A model generated the notes under the pieces. The model did no database searches and had not been told where the DNA came from. It saw only the letters and a program-made list of their open reading frames with translations. Both the position numbers and the translations under genes were made by a program. A stretch of DNA of 64,000 nt from contig NZ_AJTZ01000005.1 in assembly GCF_000286075.1 (NCBI RefSeq), positions 62,001-126,000 on the forward strand. The letters run 5' to 3'. Positions 35,078 to 46,011 of this stretch are shown piece after piece. Positions within the stretch are counted from its first letter, which is position 1. Each line of letters opens with the position of its first letter. This DNA is from Streptococcus ratti FA-1 = DSM 20564. Lineage in GTDB: Bacteria > Bacillota > Bacilli > Lactobacillales > Streptococcaceae.

Positions 35078-35939
35078 TGATTTTTATTTAAAAACACAGG
35101 AAGCTGTCAAAGATTTATCAGCAAATAATCAAACATATTTTAAAAAACTGCAAGATTATATGCTGCTATCAAGTTTTTTCTATGATGAAATTGAAATTCG
35201 TGAGCTGCTTTATGGCATGGCTTGTGATTTAGCAGATGCAGATCGAGATGGCATGACAGCGGAAGATTATTTTGGCAAGAAAGCGCAAAAAATGGCAGAT
35301 CAGATATTAAAACATGCGACTCTAGAAAAAAAGCGCAATCTCTTGACTTTGGCGGGATATCTTCTGGGAATTCTCTGGTTTTATCGCTTTTTATCAGATT
35401 TTAGCAGCCTGGGTCTGGTAAAAGTGAACCTTCTTTCTTATCTGTCTGATGCGCTGATTAGTTTTCTTGGACTGACCTTAATCTTTCAGGTGATAAAATT
35501 TGGTATTTATCATTTTAATCATTGGGAACGATTTAAATTTAAGATATGTGGAGAAACAGTGACAATTGGAGAGTGTTTTACCTACTGGCTGGCAGCCCTG
35601 CTTTTTATAGGCTGTGTTTTGATTCGTATTTATGGTGAGTCTTATTATCCAAACTGGCTGACTTTTCAAATACCTCAGTCTGTAGGCTTTCCTTTGGTAA
35701 GTATTCTTGCTCTGGCTGGTATGGTTTTAGTTTGGAAAAATATTATTATCAGGCCAGCTATCTGTCCAATTTTAGGCTATCTTATTACGGGATTTTTGAA
35801 AGCTGGCGTCAATGCCAAAGTACTGACAGGTATTTGGCCAGAAATGATTCTACCTTTAGCTATTGTTATTCTATCTTACTTGATTTTTATCTTCTGGGCA
35901 CAAAAAAATCTCAAGAACAATACAGTGAATTTTCATTGA
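35058..35939 (+). CDS. Polytopic membrane protein paired with PadR regulator
   Basis: This 293-residue protein has a soluble N-terminal half (about residues 1-95, acidic and helical, similar in style to DUF1129/DUF1048 proteins found beside PadR genes) and then about six hydrophobic segments. AAAGGAGGTG at 35043-35052 selects ATG 35058. The function is unknown; PadR-linked membrane proteins of this sort are usually regulated stress or efflux-related proteins. Confidence 0.75.
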   Translation: MQELQINDFYLKTQEAVKDLSANNQTYFKKLQDYMLLSSFFYDEIEIRELLYGMACDLADADRDGMTAEDYFGKKAQKMADQILKHATLEKKRNLLTLAGYLLGILWFYRFLSDFSSLGLVKVNLLSYLSDALISFLGLTLIFQVIKFGIYHFNHWERFKFKICGETVTIGECFTYWLAALLFIGCVLIRIYGESYYPNWLTFQIPQSVGFPLVSILALAGMVLVWKNIIIRPAICPILGYLITGFLKAGVNAKVLTGIWPEMILPLAIVILSYLIFIFWAQKNLKNNTVNFH

Positions 35940-35984
35940 AAAAAGACTAAAATGCTGAGCAAATACCAAAATAAGGTTAAATAG

Positions 35985-36288
35985 GAGACCAGCTTTGAGC
36001 TGGTTTCAGAGTGTAGACAAACACATTTTTCAATGCAAACATGCTTTGAAGTTCTTCAAATATCGATTAAATGGCTTTGGTTTGCGAGCGAAGCGAGCCT
36101 TAATCCGAGACTTTCCACCGTGATAAAAGTGGCAGAAACCCCATTGTTTCTGCCACTCGGAAGATTTGAGACCTTAGGCTCAAATCTTAGGCATGGAATT
36201 CTGAAGGAAGTCGCTGCCGTCCGCATCACCTAAGGAAAGTCTCACAAAAGACTTTGTCTTCAAGTTGAGACCAGCTTTGAGCTGGTTT
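35985..36288. repeat. Structured noncoding segment between identical 22-bp repeats
   Basis: Identical 22-bp repeats beginning GAGACCAGC occur at 35985-36006 and 36267-36288. Each contains the hairpin ACCAGCTTTGAGCTGGT and the second has a T tail, so each resembles a terminator. Between them lie AGTGGCAGAAAC/GTTTCTGCCACT (12 bp, about 36129-36158), AAGATTTGA/TCAAATCTT (9 bp, about 36162-36189) and AAAGTCT/AGACTTT (36236-36255). No convincing ORF is present. It looks like an inserted or duplicated module, or a structured RNA. Confidence 0.65.
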
Positions 36289-36361
36289 TTTGTGATACAA
36301 TAAAAAGCAAGAGAAAAATCGTAAGTTTAGAAATTGATTTGGATATGACACGGAGGAATAA

Positions 36362-36802
36362 ATGGACGCGCAAACACTGTGGAATGAGTACAGGCAAATA
36401 AATCCGGCTATTGGTGATGAAATTGACGCCTGGGCATTTGGGGCAGAAGCCGATTTGCTGGCGCAGCTGGTGCTGGGAGGCGTTAAAACAGCAACGGCTT
36501 CGGCTTATGATTTGTATGAAGCAGACAATGAGCCCCTGCCTCAGGCAGGCAGCTATGATGTCATTTTGGACAGTCATGATGAGGCTGTCTGCATCATTGA
36601 AATTACCAAGGTTAGCATTGTTCCTTTTAAGGAAGTGTCAGCTGATCATGCTTTTAAAGAAGGCGAAGGTGACCGCACACTGACTTGGTGGCGCTCTGTT
36701 CACTGGCAGCTTTTTACGCAGTGGTTTGCAGACTGCGGCTTAGTTTTTACAGAAGACAGTCCCATTGTTCTTGAAGAGTTCCGTTTGGTCTATGCTCCTT
36801 AA
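36362..36802 (+). CDS. ASCH domain protein
   Basis: This 146-residue ASCH-domain (PUA-like fold) protein has AFGAEADLLAQLVLGGVKTATASAY, the conserved Lys/Thr motif of the family, and FKEVSADHAFKEGEGDRTLTWW. Some members hydrolyse N4-acetylcytidine or bind RNA; the role here is unproven. GGAGG lies 5 bases before the ATG. It lies downstream of the repeat-bounded region and upstream of glmU. Confidence 0.85.
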   Translation: MDAQTLWNEYRQINPAIGDEIDAWAFGAEADLLAQLVLGGVKTATASAYDLYEADNEPLPQAGSYDVILDSHDEAVCIIEITKVSIVPFKEVSADHAFKEGEGDRTLTWWRSVHWQLFTQWFADCGLVFTEDSPIVLEEFRLVYAP

Positions 36803-36839
36803 TTTAACAAATGATTAGAAAAGTGCTATAATGAAATGA

Positions 36840-38255
<1,416 letters not shown>

Positions 38256-38264
38256 GAGATGTTC

Positions 38265-38816
38265 ATGGAATTCGAAGAAAAAACCATCAAGCGTCAGGAG
38301 ATTTTTGATGGGCAGATTTTTAAGGTTGCTGTTGATGATGTTGAGTTGCCCAATCAATTGGGCACAGCTAAGCGCGAACTGATTTTTCATCGGGGAGCGG
38401 TTTCTGTTTTGGCTGTTACGCCGGATAATAAGTTGGTCATTGTCAAGCAGTACCGCAAGGCAATTGAAAAAATCTCTTATGAAATTCCGGCAGGAAAACT
38501 TGAAATCGGTGAAAATGGCGGTGAAAAAGCAGCTGCTCTGCGTGAATTAGAAGAAGAGACGGCTTATACAGGGGATTTGCAGCTGATTTATGAATTTTAT
38601 ACAGCTATTGGATTTTGCAATGAAAAAATAAAACTTTATCTGGCTACAAATCTTAAGAAGGTTGCCAATCCGCGTCCGCAAGATGATGATGAGGTTATTG
38701 AACTTCTGGAATTAACATATGATGAATGCATGGAACTGGTGGCATCAGGAGATATTGAAGATGCTAAAACCTTGATTGCTCTGCAATATTTTGCCTTGCA
38801 TTTTAAAAATAAATAG
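38265..38816 (+). CDS. Nudix hydrolase, ADP-ribose pyrophosphatase type
   Basis: This 183-residue Nudix enzyme has the REXXEE core (LRELEEETAYTG) and the NudF-type flanks (IVKQYRKAIEKISYEIPAGKLEIG), likely cleaving ADP-ribose to AMP and ribose-5-P. The glycine/glutamate spacing before the REXXEE is slightly non-canonical. The TTAGGAG at 38253-38258 selects ATG 38265. It lies 9 bases after glmU. Confidence 0.87.
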   Translation: MEFEEKTIKRQEIFDGQIFKVAVDDVELPNQLGTAKRELIFHRGAVSVLAVTPDNKLVIVKQYRKAIEKISYEIPAGKLEIGENGGEKAAALRELEEETAYTGDLQLIYEFYTAIGFCNEKIKLYLATNLKKVANPRPQDDDEVIELLELTYDECMELVASGDIEDAKTLIALQYFALHFKNK

Positions 38817-38826
38817 AGGAAATATT

Positions 38827-39147
38827 ATGGGAAAACCGCTTTTAACAGATGAAATGATTGAGCGTGCCAACCGCGGTGAAGAATTTTATGATAAAGAGGA
38901 TTTTGATCCGGAAAAGACTATTGTCATTCGAACAGACAAAACAGCTGCCTCTGATTATAGCAGCAGCGATAGTGACAGTGACTATGATGACGATTTTGAT
39001 TTTGATGGTTACGATGAGGATCCCATCATCAAAAGCCGCCGTATTGAGAATGCTAAGCGCGGTGAATTTCAGTCTAAACTCAACTGGATTTTAATCGGCA
39101 TCGCCTTGCTTTTGGCAATCTTAATTTATGCCATTTTTAAACTTTAA
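38827..39147 (+). CDS. Small acidic tail-anchored membrane protein
   Basis: This 106-residue protein has a soluble N terminus with a strongly acidic Ser/Asp run (about residues 40-65), a basic patch, and one C-terminal helix (LNWILIGIALLLAILIYAIF). It is probably tail-anchored with the N terminus in the cytoplasm. It is not assigned to a functional family, but occurs between the nudix and mtnN genes in other streptococci as I recall. GAGGAAA precedes ATG 38827. Confidence 0.8.
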   Translation: MGKPLLTDEMIERANRGEEFYDKEDFDPEKTIVIRTDKTAASDYSSSDSDSDYDDDFDFDGYDEDPIIKSRRIENAKRGEFQSKLNWILIGIALLLAILIYAIFKL

Positions 39148-39158
39148 AGGAAAAGAAA

Positions 39159-39848
39159 ATGAAAATCGGAATTATCGCAGCCATGGACGAAGAACTAAAG
39201 CTTCTTCTGGAAAAGCTGAATCACAGGACAGAAGAAGTTTGTCTGGGGCGGACTTATTACAGCGGCCGTCTGGGCAGACATGACGTTGTTCTTGTGAGAA
39301 GCGGTGTTGGTAAAGTGATGAGTGCTATGAGCGTCGCTATTTTAGCTGATCATTTCGCCGTTGACGCTCTGATTAATACAGGTTCTGCCGGAGCTTTAGC
39401 GCCGGATTTAGGAATCGGTGATGTTGTGGTGGCAGACAGGCTCGCCTATCATGACGTTGATTTGACTGCTTTTGGCTATGCCTTCGGACAGATGTCAGAG
39501 CAGCCTCTTTATTTTGAATCCGACAAAAGTTTCGTTACTGCCTTTGAGAAAGTACTGGCGCAGCATCAGATCAAGAGTAAGATTGGCTTAATCACCAGCA
39601 GTGACTCTTTTATGGCCGGTAAGGATAGGACCGATTTTGTTAAAGAGCACTTTCCGGAGGTTGAAGCTGTAGAGATGGAAGGAGCCGCTGTTGCTCAGGC
39701 AGCCTTAGCGGCTAAACTGCCTTTTGTTGTTATTCGCGCCATGAGCGATACCGCAGCGCATGATGCCAATATCACTTTTGACGAATTTATCCTGGAAGCT
39801 GGCAAGCGTTCTGCCCAGATTCTTCTGGACTTTTTGGACGTTTTATGA
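39159..39848 (+). CDS. mtnN: 5'-methylthioadenosine/S-adenosylhomocysteine nucleosidase
   Basis: This 229-residue MTAN (Pfs) opens MKIGIIAAMDEELKLL, with the active-site NTGSAGALAPDLGIGDVV, the Glu in VEMEGAAVAQ, and the catalytic Asp in RAMSDTA. It removes adenine from MTA and SAH in the activated-methyl cycle upstream of LuxS. AAAGGAAAA precedes the ATG. It is last gene of the glmU operon and overlaps by 4 bases (ATGA) the start of a bacteriocin-like ORF. Confidence 0.95.
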   Translation: MKIGIIAAMDEELKLLLEKLNHRTEEVCLGRTYYSGRLGRHDVVLVRSGVGKVMSAMSVAILADHFAVDALINTGSAGALAPDLGIGDVVVADRLAYHDVDLTAFGYAFGQMSEQPLYFESDKSFVTAFEKVLAQHQIKSKIGLITSSDSFMAGKDRTDFVKEHFPEVEAVEMEGAAVAQAALAAKLPFVVIRAMSDTAAHDANITFDEFILEAGKRSAQILLDFLDVL

Positions 39849-39976
39849 CTATGATCTTAATAAAAGGACTGGGAACAGCAAGTGGTTGGCTTAGTTGTGC
39901 CCTAGCGCTTGGAGCAGGAAGGTTCGTTACAGGAGCAATTAGCGGAACTGCTGAATATTTAGTATCATGTTGGTAA
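39845..39976 (+). CDS. Leaderless bacteriocin-like Gly/Ala-rich peptide
   Basis: This 43-residue ORF (ATG 39845, alternative 39851) contains GLGTASGWLS, GAGRFVTGAISG and two cysteines, with the GxxxG spacings of class IIb bacteriocins. It lacks the double-glycine leader, and its start overlaps the mtnN stop. It is probably the mature-peptide remnant of a bacteriocin gene whose leader was lost on recombination. It is followed 10 bases later by a tiny membrane peptide, as at 5 kb. Confidence 0.45.
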   Translation: MTMILIKGLGTASGWLSCALALGAGRFVTGAISGTAEYLVSCW

Positions 39977-39986
39977 GGAATCAGTT

Positions 39987-40073
39987 ATGAAATATTTTTT
40001 GATCGGTGCCATCTCATTTATAATTTTGGCGATAGTTTTGTATATATGTGGCTTTATTAAATTAAAAAAATAA
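39987..40073 (+). CDS. 28-residue hydrophobic peptide, bacteriocin-associated
   Basis: It encodes MKYFLIGAISF, a single membrane helix and a basic tail KLKK, with an AAGGA ribosome binding site. It shares the M-x-YF-x-x-GAI start and the basic end with the 25-residue peptide at 5270-5347. An immunity role is inferred from its place after a bacteriocin-like ORF. Confidence 0.45.
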   Translation: MKYFLIGAISFIILAIVLYICGFIKLKK

Positions 40074-40093
40074 AAGCTAAGGTATATCAATTC

Positions 40094-40125
40094 CCTCGTC
40101 TCCATCTAGAGGTCGAGGTATTTTT
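40094..40125 (+). terminator. Terminator after the second bacteriocin-like cassette
   Basis: CCTCG.CTC pairs with GAG..CGAGG around CATCTA, followed by TATTTTT. Confidence 0.55.
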
Positions 40126-40147
40126 CTGAAAAGCTGAAATATAATTA

Positions 40148-40172
40148 AAAGCAGCCATTGAGCTGCTTTATT
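40148..40172. terminator. Hairpin at the 3' end of the cyclophilin gene
   Basis: AAAGCAGC/GCTGCTTT with loop CATTGA lies across the end of the minus-strand cyclophilin gene. It has T tracts on both sides and may act in both directions. Confidence 0.6.
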
Positions 40173-40944
40173 TTTTCTTAGAGAACTGATAATCTTTAAG
40201 AACTGTAATCGTCTTGATAACGACTTTCTCCTCAGGCTTGCCGTTTTGGTCTGTCTTGATTGCTGCGATAGCATCAACGGTCTTCATTCCTTTAATAACC
40301 TGTCCAAAGACCGTGTAATTGCCATCAAGCTTGGGTGCTCCGCCCTTCTTATAAGCATTGATTATTTTTTGAGGATAGAGGTCGGATGAGAGCTGCTTAG
40401 CCTGATTGGCCTTGTTTTGGACAATGTAAAATTGACTGGCGTTGGTGTGGGAACCGGCATTGGCCATAGCCAAAGCACCCCTTAGATGATAGAGATATTT
40501 TGAGCTTTCGTTAGCAAAACCTTGACCGGAATCTTTTGATTTGTCCTTGCCTTTCCAGATAGATTCGCCGCCGGTACCATCACCTTTAGGATCGCCGCCT
40601 TGAACAACAAAATCAGCGATAACACGGTGGAAGGTTAGATTGTTGTAATAACCGTTTTTGGCATGGGTCAGGAAATTTTCAACGGCCAAAGGAGCATATT
40701 TGGGAAACAGTTTAAGGGTAATGTTGCCTTTAGATGTCTTAATTTGAACTTCAGCCTCATTTTTGGCAACCTTTTGAGATAGTTGCGGGAAACTGGCCTT
40801 GTTTAATTTTTTCAGCTTATTTTCAGCCTTTTGCTTGGCAATGCTGTTATCAACATACTTATCTCCTTTAATAGCACGATCCATGCTTTCACAGCCCGCC
40901 AAAAAAACGGCAGCTATTAAAATGAGACTTAAAAATTTTTTCAT
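40168..40944 (-). CDS. Cyclophilin-type peptidyl-prolyl isomerase lipoprotein
   Basis: This 258-residue protein has a type II signal peptide with lipobox LAGC (about residue 18) and a cyclophilin domain: FHRVIADFVVQGGDPKGDGTGG, ALAMANAGSHTNASQFYIV, and YTVFGQVIKGM. It is an extracytoplasmic folding factor anchored to the membrane. CAAGGAG precedes the ATG. It is transcribed alone on the minus strand. Confidence 0.92.
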   Translation of the reverse strand: MKKFLSLILIAAVFLAGCESMDRAIKGDKYVDNSIAKQKAENKLKKLNKASFPQLSQKVAKNEAEVQIKTSKGNITLKLFPKYAPLAVENFLTHAKNGYYNNLTFHRVIADFVVQGGDPKGDGTGGESIWKGKDKSKDSGQGFANESSKYLYHLRGALAMANAGSHTNASQFYIVQNKANQAKQLSSDLYPQKIINAYKKGGAPKLDGNYTVFGQVIKGMKTVDAIAAIKTDQNGKPEEKVVIKTITVLKDYQFSKKK

Positions 40945-41149
40945 GACTGCTCCTTGACTTTGAAAGATAGTTCTATTTTACCATAAAAACGGTCTGCCAG
41001 TTGCTTGGCCTGCTAAATTTTCGCCAAGGATTTGAAGGAAAAGATTAGCAATTCACACTTTCTACAGTATCTTTAAAACCTGTCATAAATTTAGAAAAAG
41101 AGACAGGCAGTTCTTTCCCCAAATACCATAAAAATGGTATAATAGCATC

Positions 41150-43519
41150 ATGGCTAAAGCAAAGAATAAACGAAAAGGACGGAGAACGCGCCGTCCGACA
41201 AAAGCAGAATTAGAAAAGCAAAAAGCGATAAAACGAATGGCAGCTGCCTTTATAATGGCTTTTGTCCTCTTTTTTGCTGCTTTTAAACTAGGACGGGTCG
41301 GAATTACAGCCTATAATATGATACGGTTGCTGGTGGGAAGTCTGGCTTACCCTCTTATTTTTGCTGTTTTAATCTATCTTTTTGGAGCGAAGTGGCTGCG
41401 TAAATACGAAGGCTTGGTTGGAGGCTTTGTCGTTACCATGCTGGGCTTGCTTTTGGAATGGCAGGCTTACCTTTTTTCCATGGCCGGTATGAAAGGGCAA
41501 AATGTCATTAAGGGGACCCTTCTCATCGTTTTCAGTGATTTGACTAATTTTCGTGTCGCTAATTTTGCTGGCGGCGGTCTTTTAGGGGCTCTCTTTTATA
41601 TGCCGGTTGCCTTTCTCTTTTCTAATATTGGTTCTTTTTTGATAGGCGGTCTGTTTATCCTTTTAGGTCTTTTTCTCATGAGTCCTTGGGATGTTTATGA
41701 TATTATGGACTTTTTCAAAGGAGCCTATGTTAAATTTCAGACTAAGCGTGAGGAACATCGTGAAAGGCGTTTTGCCGAGAAAGAAGAAGAGCGTCTTCAG
41801 GCTGAATTAGAGGCTGCTCAAAAAGCGCAGGAATTGGCCGAGGCTGACCATGGGATTAATGCTGCTATTGATTTAGAAACGGGAGAAGTTTTGGATCAGG
41901 CTCAGACAATTGATCTGGATGATTTTGACGGTCAGGTAAACAGAGAGCCTGAAATTATCGGCTATCAGCCAAATGATGAAGAGGAAACGCTTGAAGAAAT
42001 ACCTTCTGTTCAGCCGGCTGAACATACTGAGCTAAAACCTGAAGATGACTATTCTGATGAACCTTTAGAAGTTGATTTCACACCTAAGGAAAATCTTCAT
42101 TACAAACTGCCTGGGATTGATTTATTTGCCAAGGACAAGCCTAAAAACCAAAGCAAGGAGAAGAAGCTTGTTCGTGATAATATCAAGGTACTGGAAGAAA
42201 CTTTTGCCAGCTTTGGAATCAAGGCCAGTGTTGAACGCGCTGAAATCGGTCCTTCGGTAACCAAGTACGAAGTCAAGCCGGCCGTTGGTGTCCGTGTCAA
42301 CCGAATTTCCAATCTTGCAGATGATCTGGCTCTGGCCTTGGCAGCTCAGGATGTTCGGATTGAGGCACCGATTCCCGGTAAATCGCTGGTTGGGATTGAA
42401 GTGCCCAACTCTGAGGTGGCAACAGTAACTTTTCGTGAACTCTGGGAGCAGGCCAAAACATCACCAGATAAATTGCTTGAAGTGCCTCTAGGTAAGGCAG
42501 TCAACGGCTCTGTCCGTTCTTTTGATTTGGCAAGAATGCCCCATATTTTGGTGGCAGGTTCAACTGGTTCTGGGAAATCAGTAGCGGTCAATGGTATTAT
42601 TGCCAGCATTCTGATGAAGGCCCGGCCCGATCAAGTTAAGTTTATGATGATTGATCCTAAGATGGTTGAGCTGTCTGTCTACAATGACATTCCTCATCTG
42701 CTCATTCCTGTTGTGACCAACCCGCGCAAGGCGAGCAAGGCTCTGCAAAAGGTTGTCGATGAAATGGAAAACCGCTACGAGCTGTTCAGTCATTTTGGAG
42801 TACGCAATATCGCTGGTTACAATGCCAAAGTAGAAGAATTCAACCGGCACTCAGAAACCAAACACATTCCTCTGCCGCTTTTGGTTGTTATCGTAGATGA
42901 GCTGGCCGACCTTATGATGGTAGCCAGCAAGGAAGTGGAGGATGCTATTATCCGTTTAGGACAGAAAGCGCGTGCAGCCGGTATTCATATGATTTTGGCT
43001 ACGCAAAGACCTTCTGTTGATGTTATTTCAGGCCTTATCAAGGCTAATGTCCCCAGCCGGATTGCCTTTGCGGTTTCAAGCGGGACAGACAGCCGCACTA
43101 TTTTGGATGAAAACGGTGCTGAGAAACTTCTTGGCCGCGGCGATATGCTCTTTAAGCCAATTGACGAGAATCACCCTGTCCGCCTGCAAGGATCCTTTAT
43201 TTCAGATGATGATGTTGAGCGTATTGTCTCCTTTATTAAGGATCAGGCTGATGCTGATTACGATGAGAGCTTTGATCCGGGAGAAGTTTCTGAAAATGAA
43301 GGCTCTGACAGCAATGGATCTGCCTCTGAAGGAGATCCGCTTTTTGAAGAAGCCAAGGCTTTGGTATTAGAAACGCAGAAAGCCAGTGCTTCAATGCTGC
43401 AGCGCCGTCTCTCTGTCGGTTTTAATCGGGCTACTCGTCTTATGGAAGAATTAGAAGAGGCAGGTGTTATCGGTCCGGCAGAAGGCACCAAACCGCGCAA
43501 GGTTTTGCAAAGTAATTGA
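41150..43519 (+). CDS. ftsK: DNA translocase FtsK/SpoIIIE
   Basis: This 789-residue protein has four or five N-terminal membrane helices (about residues 28-180), an acidic linker, and the motor with Walker [11 protein letters not shown], Walker [14 protein letters not shown] and a C-terminal gamma winged helix ([21 protein letters not shown]). It pumps DNA through the division septum. The ATG at 41150 is six bases after an extended -10 (TGGTATAAT, 41135-41143) with no Shine-Dalgarno, so the mRNA may be leaderless. Confidence 0.95.
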   Translation: MAKAKNKRKGRRTRRPTKAELEKQKAIKRMAAAFIMAFVLFFAAFKLGRVGITAYNMIRLLVGSLAYPLIFAVLIYLFGAKWLRKYEGLVGGFVVTMLGLLLEWQAYLFSMAGMKGQNVIKGTLLIVFSDLTNFRVANFAGGGLLGALFYMPVAFLFSNIGSFLIGGLFILLGLFLMSPWDVYDIMDFFKGAYVKFQTKREEHRERRFAEKEEERLQAELEAAQKAQELAEADHGINAAIDLETGEVLDQAQTIDLDDFDGQVNREPEIIGYQPNDEEETLEEIPSVQPAEHTELKPEDDYSDEPLEVDFTPKENLHYKLPGIDLFAKDKPKNQSKEKKLVRDNIKVLEETFASFGIKASVERAEIGPSVTKYEVKPAVGVRVNRISNLADDLALALAAQDVRIEAPIPGKSLVGIEVPNSEVATVTFRELWEQAKTSPDKLLEVPLGKAVNGSVRSFDLARMPHILVAGSTGSGKSVAVNGIIASILMKARPDQVKFMMIDPKMVELSVYNDIPHLLIPVVTNPRKASKALQKVVDEMENRYELFSHFGVRNIAGYNAKVEEFNRHSETKHIPLPLLVVIVDELADLMMVASKEVEDAIIRLGQKARAAGIHMILATQRPSVDVISGLIKANVPSRIAFAVSSGTDSRTILDENGAEKLLGRGDMLFKPIDENHPVRLQGSFISDDDVERIVSFIKDQADADYDESFDPGEVSENEGSDSNGSASEGDPLFEEAKALVLETQKASASMLQRRLSVGFNRATRLMEELEEAGVIGPAEGTKPRKVLQSN

Positions 43520-43528
43520 TTAGACTGA

Positions 43529-43574
43529 AAATGAATGGTATTCTTTCTCGTGTTTAGCATACCATTCATTTTTT
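43529..43574 (+). terminator. Terminator of ftsK
   Basis: The perfect 13-bp stem AAATGAATGGTAT/ATACCATTCATTT is followed by TTT. Confidence 0.85.
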
Positions 43575-43668
43575 CTTTGTTATTATAAAAGTTATCTCTT
43601 TAAGCTGATTATTGGACTTTTTGTAAGAGTTTTCCTATAATGTTTTCAAAATAAAAGGAGGACGAAAT

Positions 43669-44229
43669 ATGTCTTTAGTCGGAAAAGAAATGGTTGAGTT
43701 TTCAGCTGATGCTTACCATAATGGTAAATTTGTGACCGTCTCAAATGAGGATTTAAAAGGGAAATGGTCAATCTTTTGTTTCTATCCAGCTGATTTTTCC
43801 TTTGTCTGTCCCACAGAACTCGGTGATTTGCAGGAACAGTATGATGCCTTGAAAGCATTGGGAGTTGAAGTTTATTCTGTCTCTACAGACACTCACTTTG
43901 TTCATAAGGCTTGGCACGATGATTCAGATGTTGTCGGTACAATCACGTATACCATGATTGGCGATCCGTCTCATGTGCTTTCTCAAGGCTTTGATGTTTT
44001 AGGTGAAGACGGTTTGGCTCAGCGCGGAACCTTTATTGTTGATCCAGACGGGATCATTCAAATGATGGAAGTCAATGCTGACGGTATTGGACGAGATGCC
44101 AGCACTCTAATTGACAAAATCCGTGCCGCTCAGTATGTTCGCAGCCATCCAGGTGAAGTCTGCCCGGCTAAATGGAAAGAAGGAGCAGAGACTCTAAAAC
44201 CAAGTTTAGATTTGGTTGGTAAAATTTAA
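43669..44229 (+). CDS. ahpC: Alkyl hydroperoxide reductase subunit C (peroxiredoxin)
   Basis: This 186-residue typical 2-Cys peroxiredoxin has the peroxidatic Cys47 in FSFVCPTEL and the resolving Cys near residue 165 in GEVCPAKW. It reduces H2O2 and organic peroxides using AhpF. AAAGGAGG precedes the ATG. It is an operon with ahpF 12 bases downstream. Confidence 0.96.
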   Translation: MSLVGKEMVEFSADAYHNGKFVTVSNEDLKGKWSIFCFYPADFSFVCPTELGDLQEQYDALKALGVEVYSVSTDTHFVHKAWHDDSDVVGTITYTMIGDPSHVLSQGFDVLGEDGLAQRGTFIVDPDGIIQMMEVNADGIGRDASTLIDKIRAAQYVRSHPGEVCPAKWKEGAETLKPSLDLVGKI

Positions 44230-44241
44230 AGGAGGCTGTTT

Positions 44242-45777
44242 ATGGCTTTAGATGCAGACACCAAACAACAATTGAGCCAGTACCTAGAGCTGCTGGAATC
44301 TGATATTGTTTTGGAAGCTAATCTGGCAGAGGATGATAATTCTTCAAAGGTAAGGGATTTTCTTGAAGAAATTGCAGCCATGTCTGAGCGTATCAGTCTT
44401 GAGGCAAAGGCGCTGTCAAGAGTGCCGAGCTTTCGAATTGCTCAAAAAGGAAGGCAGTCAGGAGTAGAATTTGCAGGGCTTCCTCTGGGACATGAGTTCA
44501 CGTCTTTTATCTTAGCTTTGCTGCAGGTCTCTGGCCGTCCGCCCAAGGTGGAAGCGGATATTATTGAAAGAATAAAAGCTATTGACAGTCCCTTGCATTT
44601 TGAAACTTATGTCAGTTTGACCTGCCATAACTGTCCCGATGTCGTTCAGGCCTTTAACATCATGGCCATTCTTAATCCTAATGTCAGCCATACTATGGTT
44701 GAAGGAGGCATGTTTGAAGCAGAAGTGAAAGAAAAGGGTATCATGTCGGTGCCGACTGTTTATTTAAACGGACAGGAATTCACTTCTGGGCGTGCAACAA
44801 TTGAGCAGCTCTTAGAGAAAATTTCAGGTCCCTTAAGTCAGGAAGATTTTGCTGACAAAGGTGTTTATGATGTGCTGGTTGTCGGAGGCGGTCCTGCAGG
44901 TAGCAGTGCAGCTGTTTATGCTGCCAGAAAAGGGATTAAAACAGGTCTTTTAGCAGAAACCTTTGGCGGTCAGGTCTTGGAAACTGTCGGCATTGAAAAT
45001 ATGATCGGCACTCCTTACATAGAAGGCCCACAGCTGATGGCTCAGGTGGAAGAGCATGTCAAAAAATATCCTGTTGACATTATGAAAGCTCAGAAAGCTA
45101 AGGCTCTCAGAAAAAACGACTTGATTGAAGTGGAGCTGGAAAACGGAGCCCTTTTGAAAGCCAAAACAGCAATCCTTTCTTTGGGGGCAAAATGGCGCAA
45201 TATCAATGTCCCCGGAGAAGAAGAATTTCGCAACAAAGGTGTGACTTACTGTCCGCACTGTGACGGTCCGCTTTTTGAAGGTCAAAAGGTGGCTGTTATC
45301 GGTGGTGGGAATTCTGGGCTTGAGGCTGCTATTGATTTAGCTGGATTGGCCAGTCATGTTTATGTTTTGGAATTTTTACCAGATTTAAAAGCGGACCAAA
45401 TTCTGCAAGAACGGGCACAGGCGCTCAGCAATATTAGTATTTTGACCAATGTTGCTACCAAAGCCATTGTGGGAAGCGATCATGTTGAAGGTTTGGATTA
45501 TGTGGACCGTGCCTCTAATCAAGAACATCATCTGGATCTATCTGGTGTCTTTATTCAAATCGGTCTGGTTCCTAATACAAAATGGCTTACAGACAGTGAT
45601 TTAGCTCTAAACAGTAAGGGTGAAATTATCACTGACAAACAAGGAGCGACAAATATTTCTGGAGTTTTTGCGGCAGGAGACTGTACCGATTCTGCCTATA
45701 AGCAAATCATTATTGCTATGGGCTCTGGAGCGACTGCAGCTTTGGGGGCCTTTGATTATTTGATCAGGCAGAGCTGA
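44242..45777 (+). CDS. ahpF: Alkyl hydroperoxide reductase subunit F (NADH oxidase, H2O2-linked)
   Basis: This 511-residue flavoprotein has an N-terminal double thioredoxin-like domain with CHNC, then a TrxR-like FAD domain (VVGGGPAGSSAAVYAARKG), the redox pair YCPHCDGP, the NADH motif VIGGGNSGLEAAIDLA and the C-terminal FAD motif GVFAAGDCTD. It recycles AhpC with NADH. In mutans-group streptococci the homologue is also called Nox1. It has an AAAGGAGG ribosome binding site. Confidence 0.96.
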   Translation: MALDADTKQQLSQYLELLESDIVLEANLAEDDNSSKVRDFLEEIAAMSERISLEAKALSRVPSFRIAQKGRQSGVEFAGLPLGHEFTSFILALLQVSGRPPKVEADIIERIKAIDSPLHFETYVSLTCHNCPDVVQAFNIMAILNPNVSHTMVEGGMFEAEVKEKGIMSVPTVYLNGQEFTSGRATIEQLLEKISGPLSQEDFADKGVYDVLVVGGGPAGSSAAVYAARKGIKTGLLAETFGGQVLETVGIENMIGTPYIEGPQLMAQVEEHVKKYPVDIMKAQKAKALRKNDLIEVELENGALLKAKTAILSLGAKWRNINVPGEEEFRNKGVTYCPHCDGPLFEGQKVAVIGGGNSGLEAAIDLAGLASHVYVLEFLPDLKADQILQERAQALSNISILTNVATKAIVGSDHVEGLDYVDRASNQEHHLDLSGVFIQIGLVPNTKWLTDSDLALNSKGEIITDKQGATNISGVFAAGDCTDSAYKQIIIAMGSGATAALGAFDYLIRQS

Positions 45778-45800
45778 TTTAGCCTTTATTAATAGTCGGT

Positions 45801-45835
45801 AAATCGCCATTAAATGGCGATTTCGATTTTTCTCG
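45801..45835 (+). terminator. Terminator of ahpCF
   Basis: The perfect 10-bp stem AAATCGCCAT/ATGGCGATTT with loop TAA is followed by CGATTTTTC. Confidence 0.8.
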
Positions 45836-45961
45836 CTCTCCTATTTTAAGCCTCAGGTAGAAATCCTCCACTGAATAAAACTGGCTCAATTGAGCACAGT
45901 TTATTACAGATAAAAATCGACAATAAACGACTGCGTCAAACAGCTGAGGCCGCATAAATTG

Positions 45962-45997
45962 AAAGAGTTTAAGACTTTTGTCCCAAACTCTTTTTTA
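45962..45997. terminator. Hairpin between ahpF and the DUF3397 gene
   Basis: AAAGAGTTT/AAACTCTTT with a 14-base loop and six T on the plus side. It may terminate the minus-strand DUF3397 gene as well as plus-strand readthrough. Confidence 0.5.
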
Positions 45998-46011
45998 GTA
46001 TGAAGTTATAA

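Noticed and set aside
39851..39976. Second bacteriocin-like ORF as a complete bacteriocin gene
   Set aside because: It has no leader peptide or own ribosome site, so I treat it as a remnant.
43575..43668. PerR box before ahpC
   Set aside because: Only one half-site (ATTATAA) is recognisable; the other half does not match.
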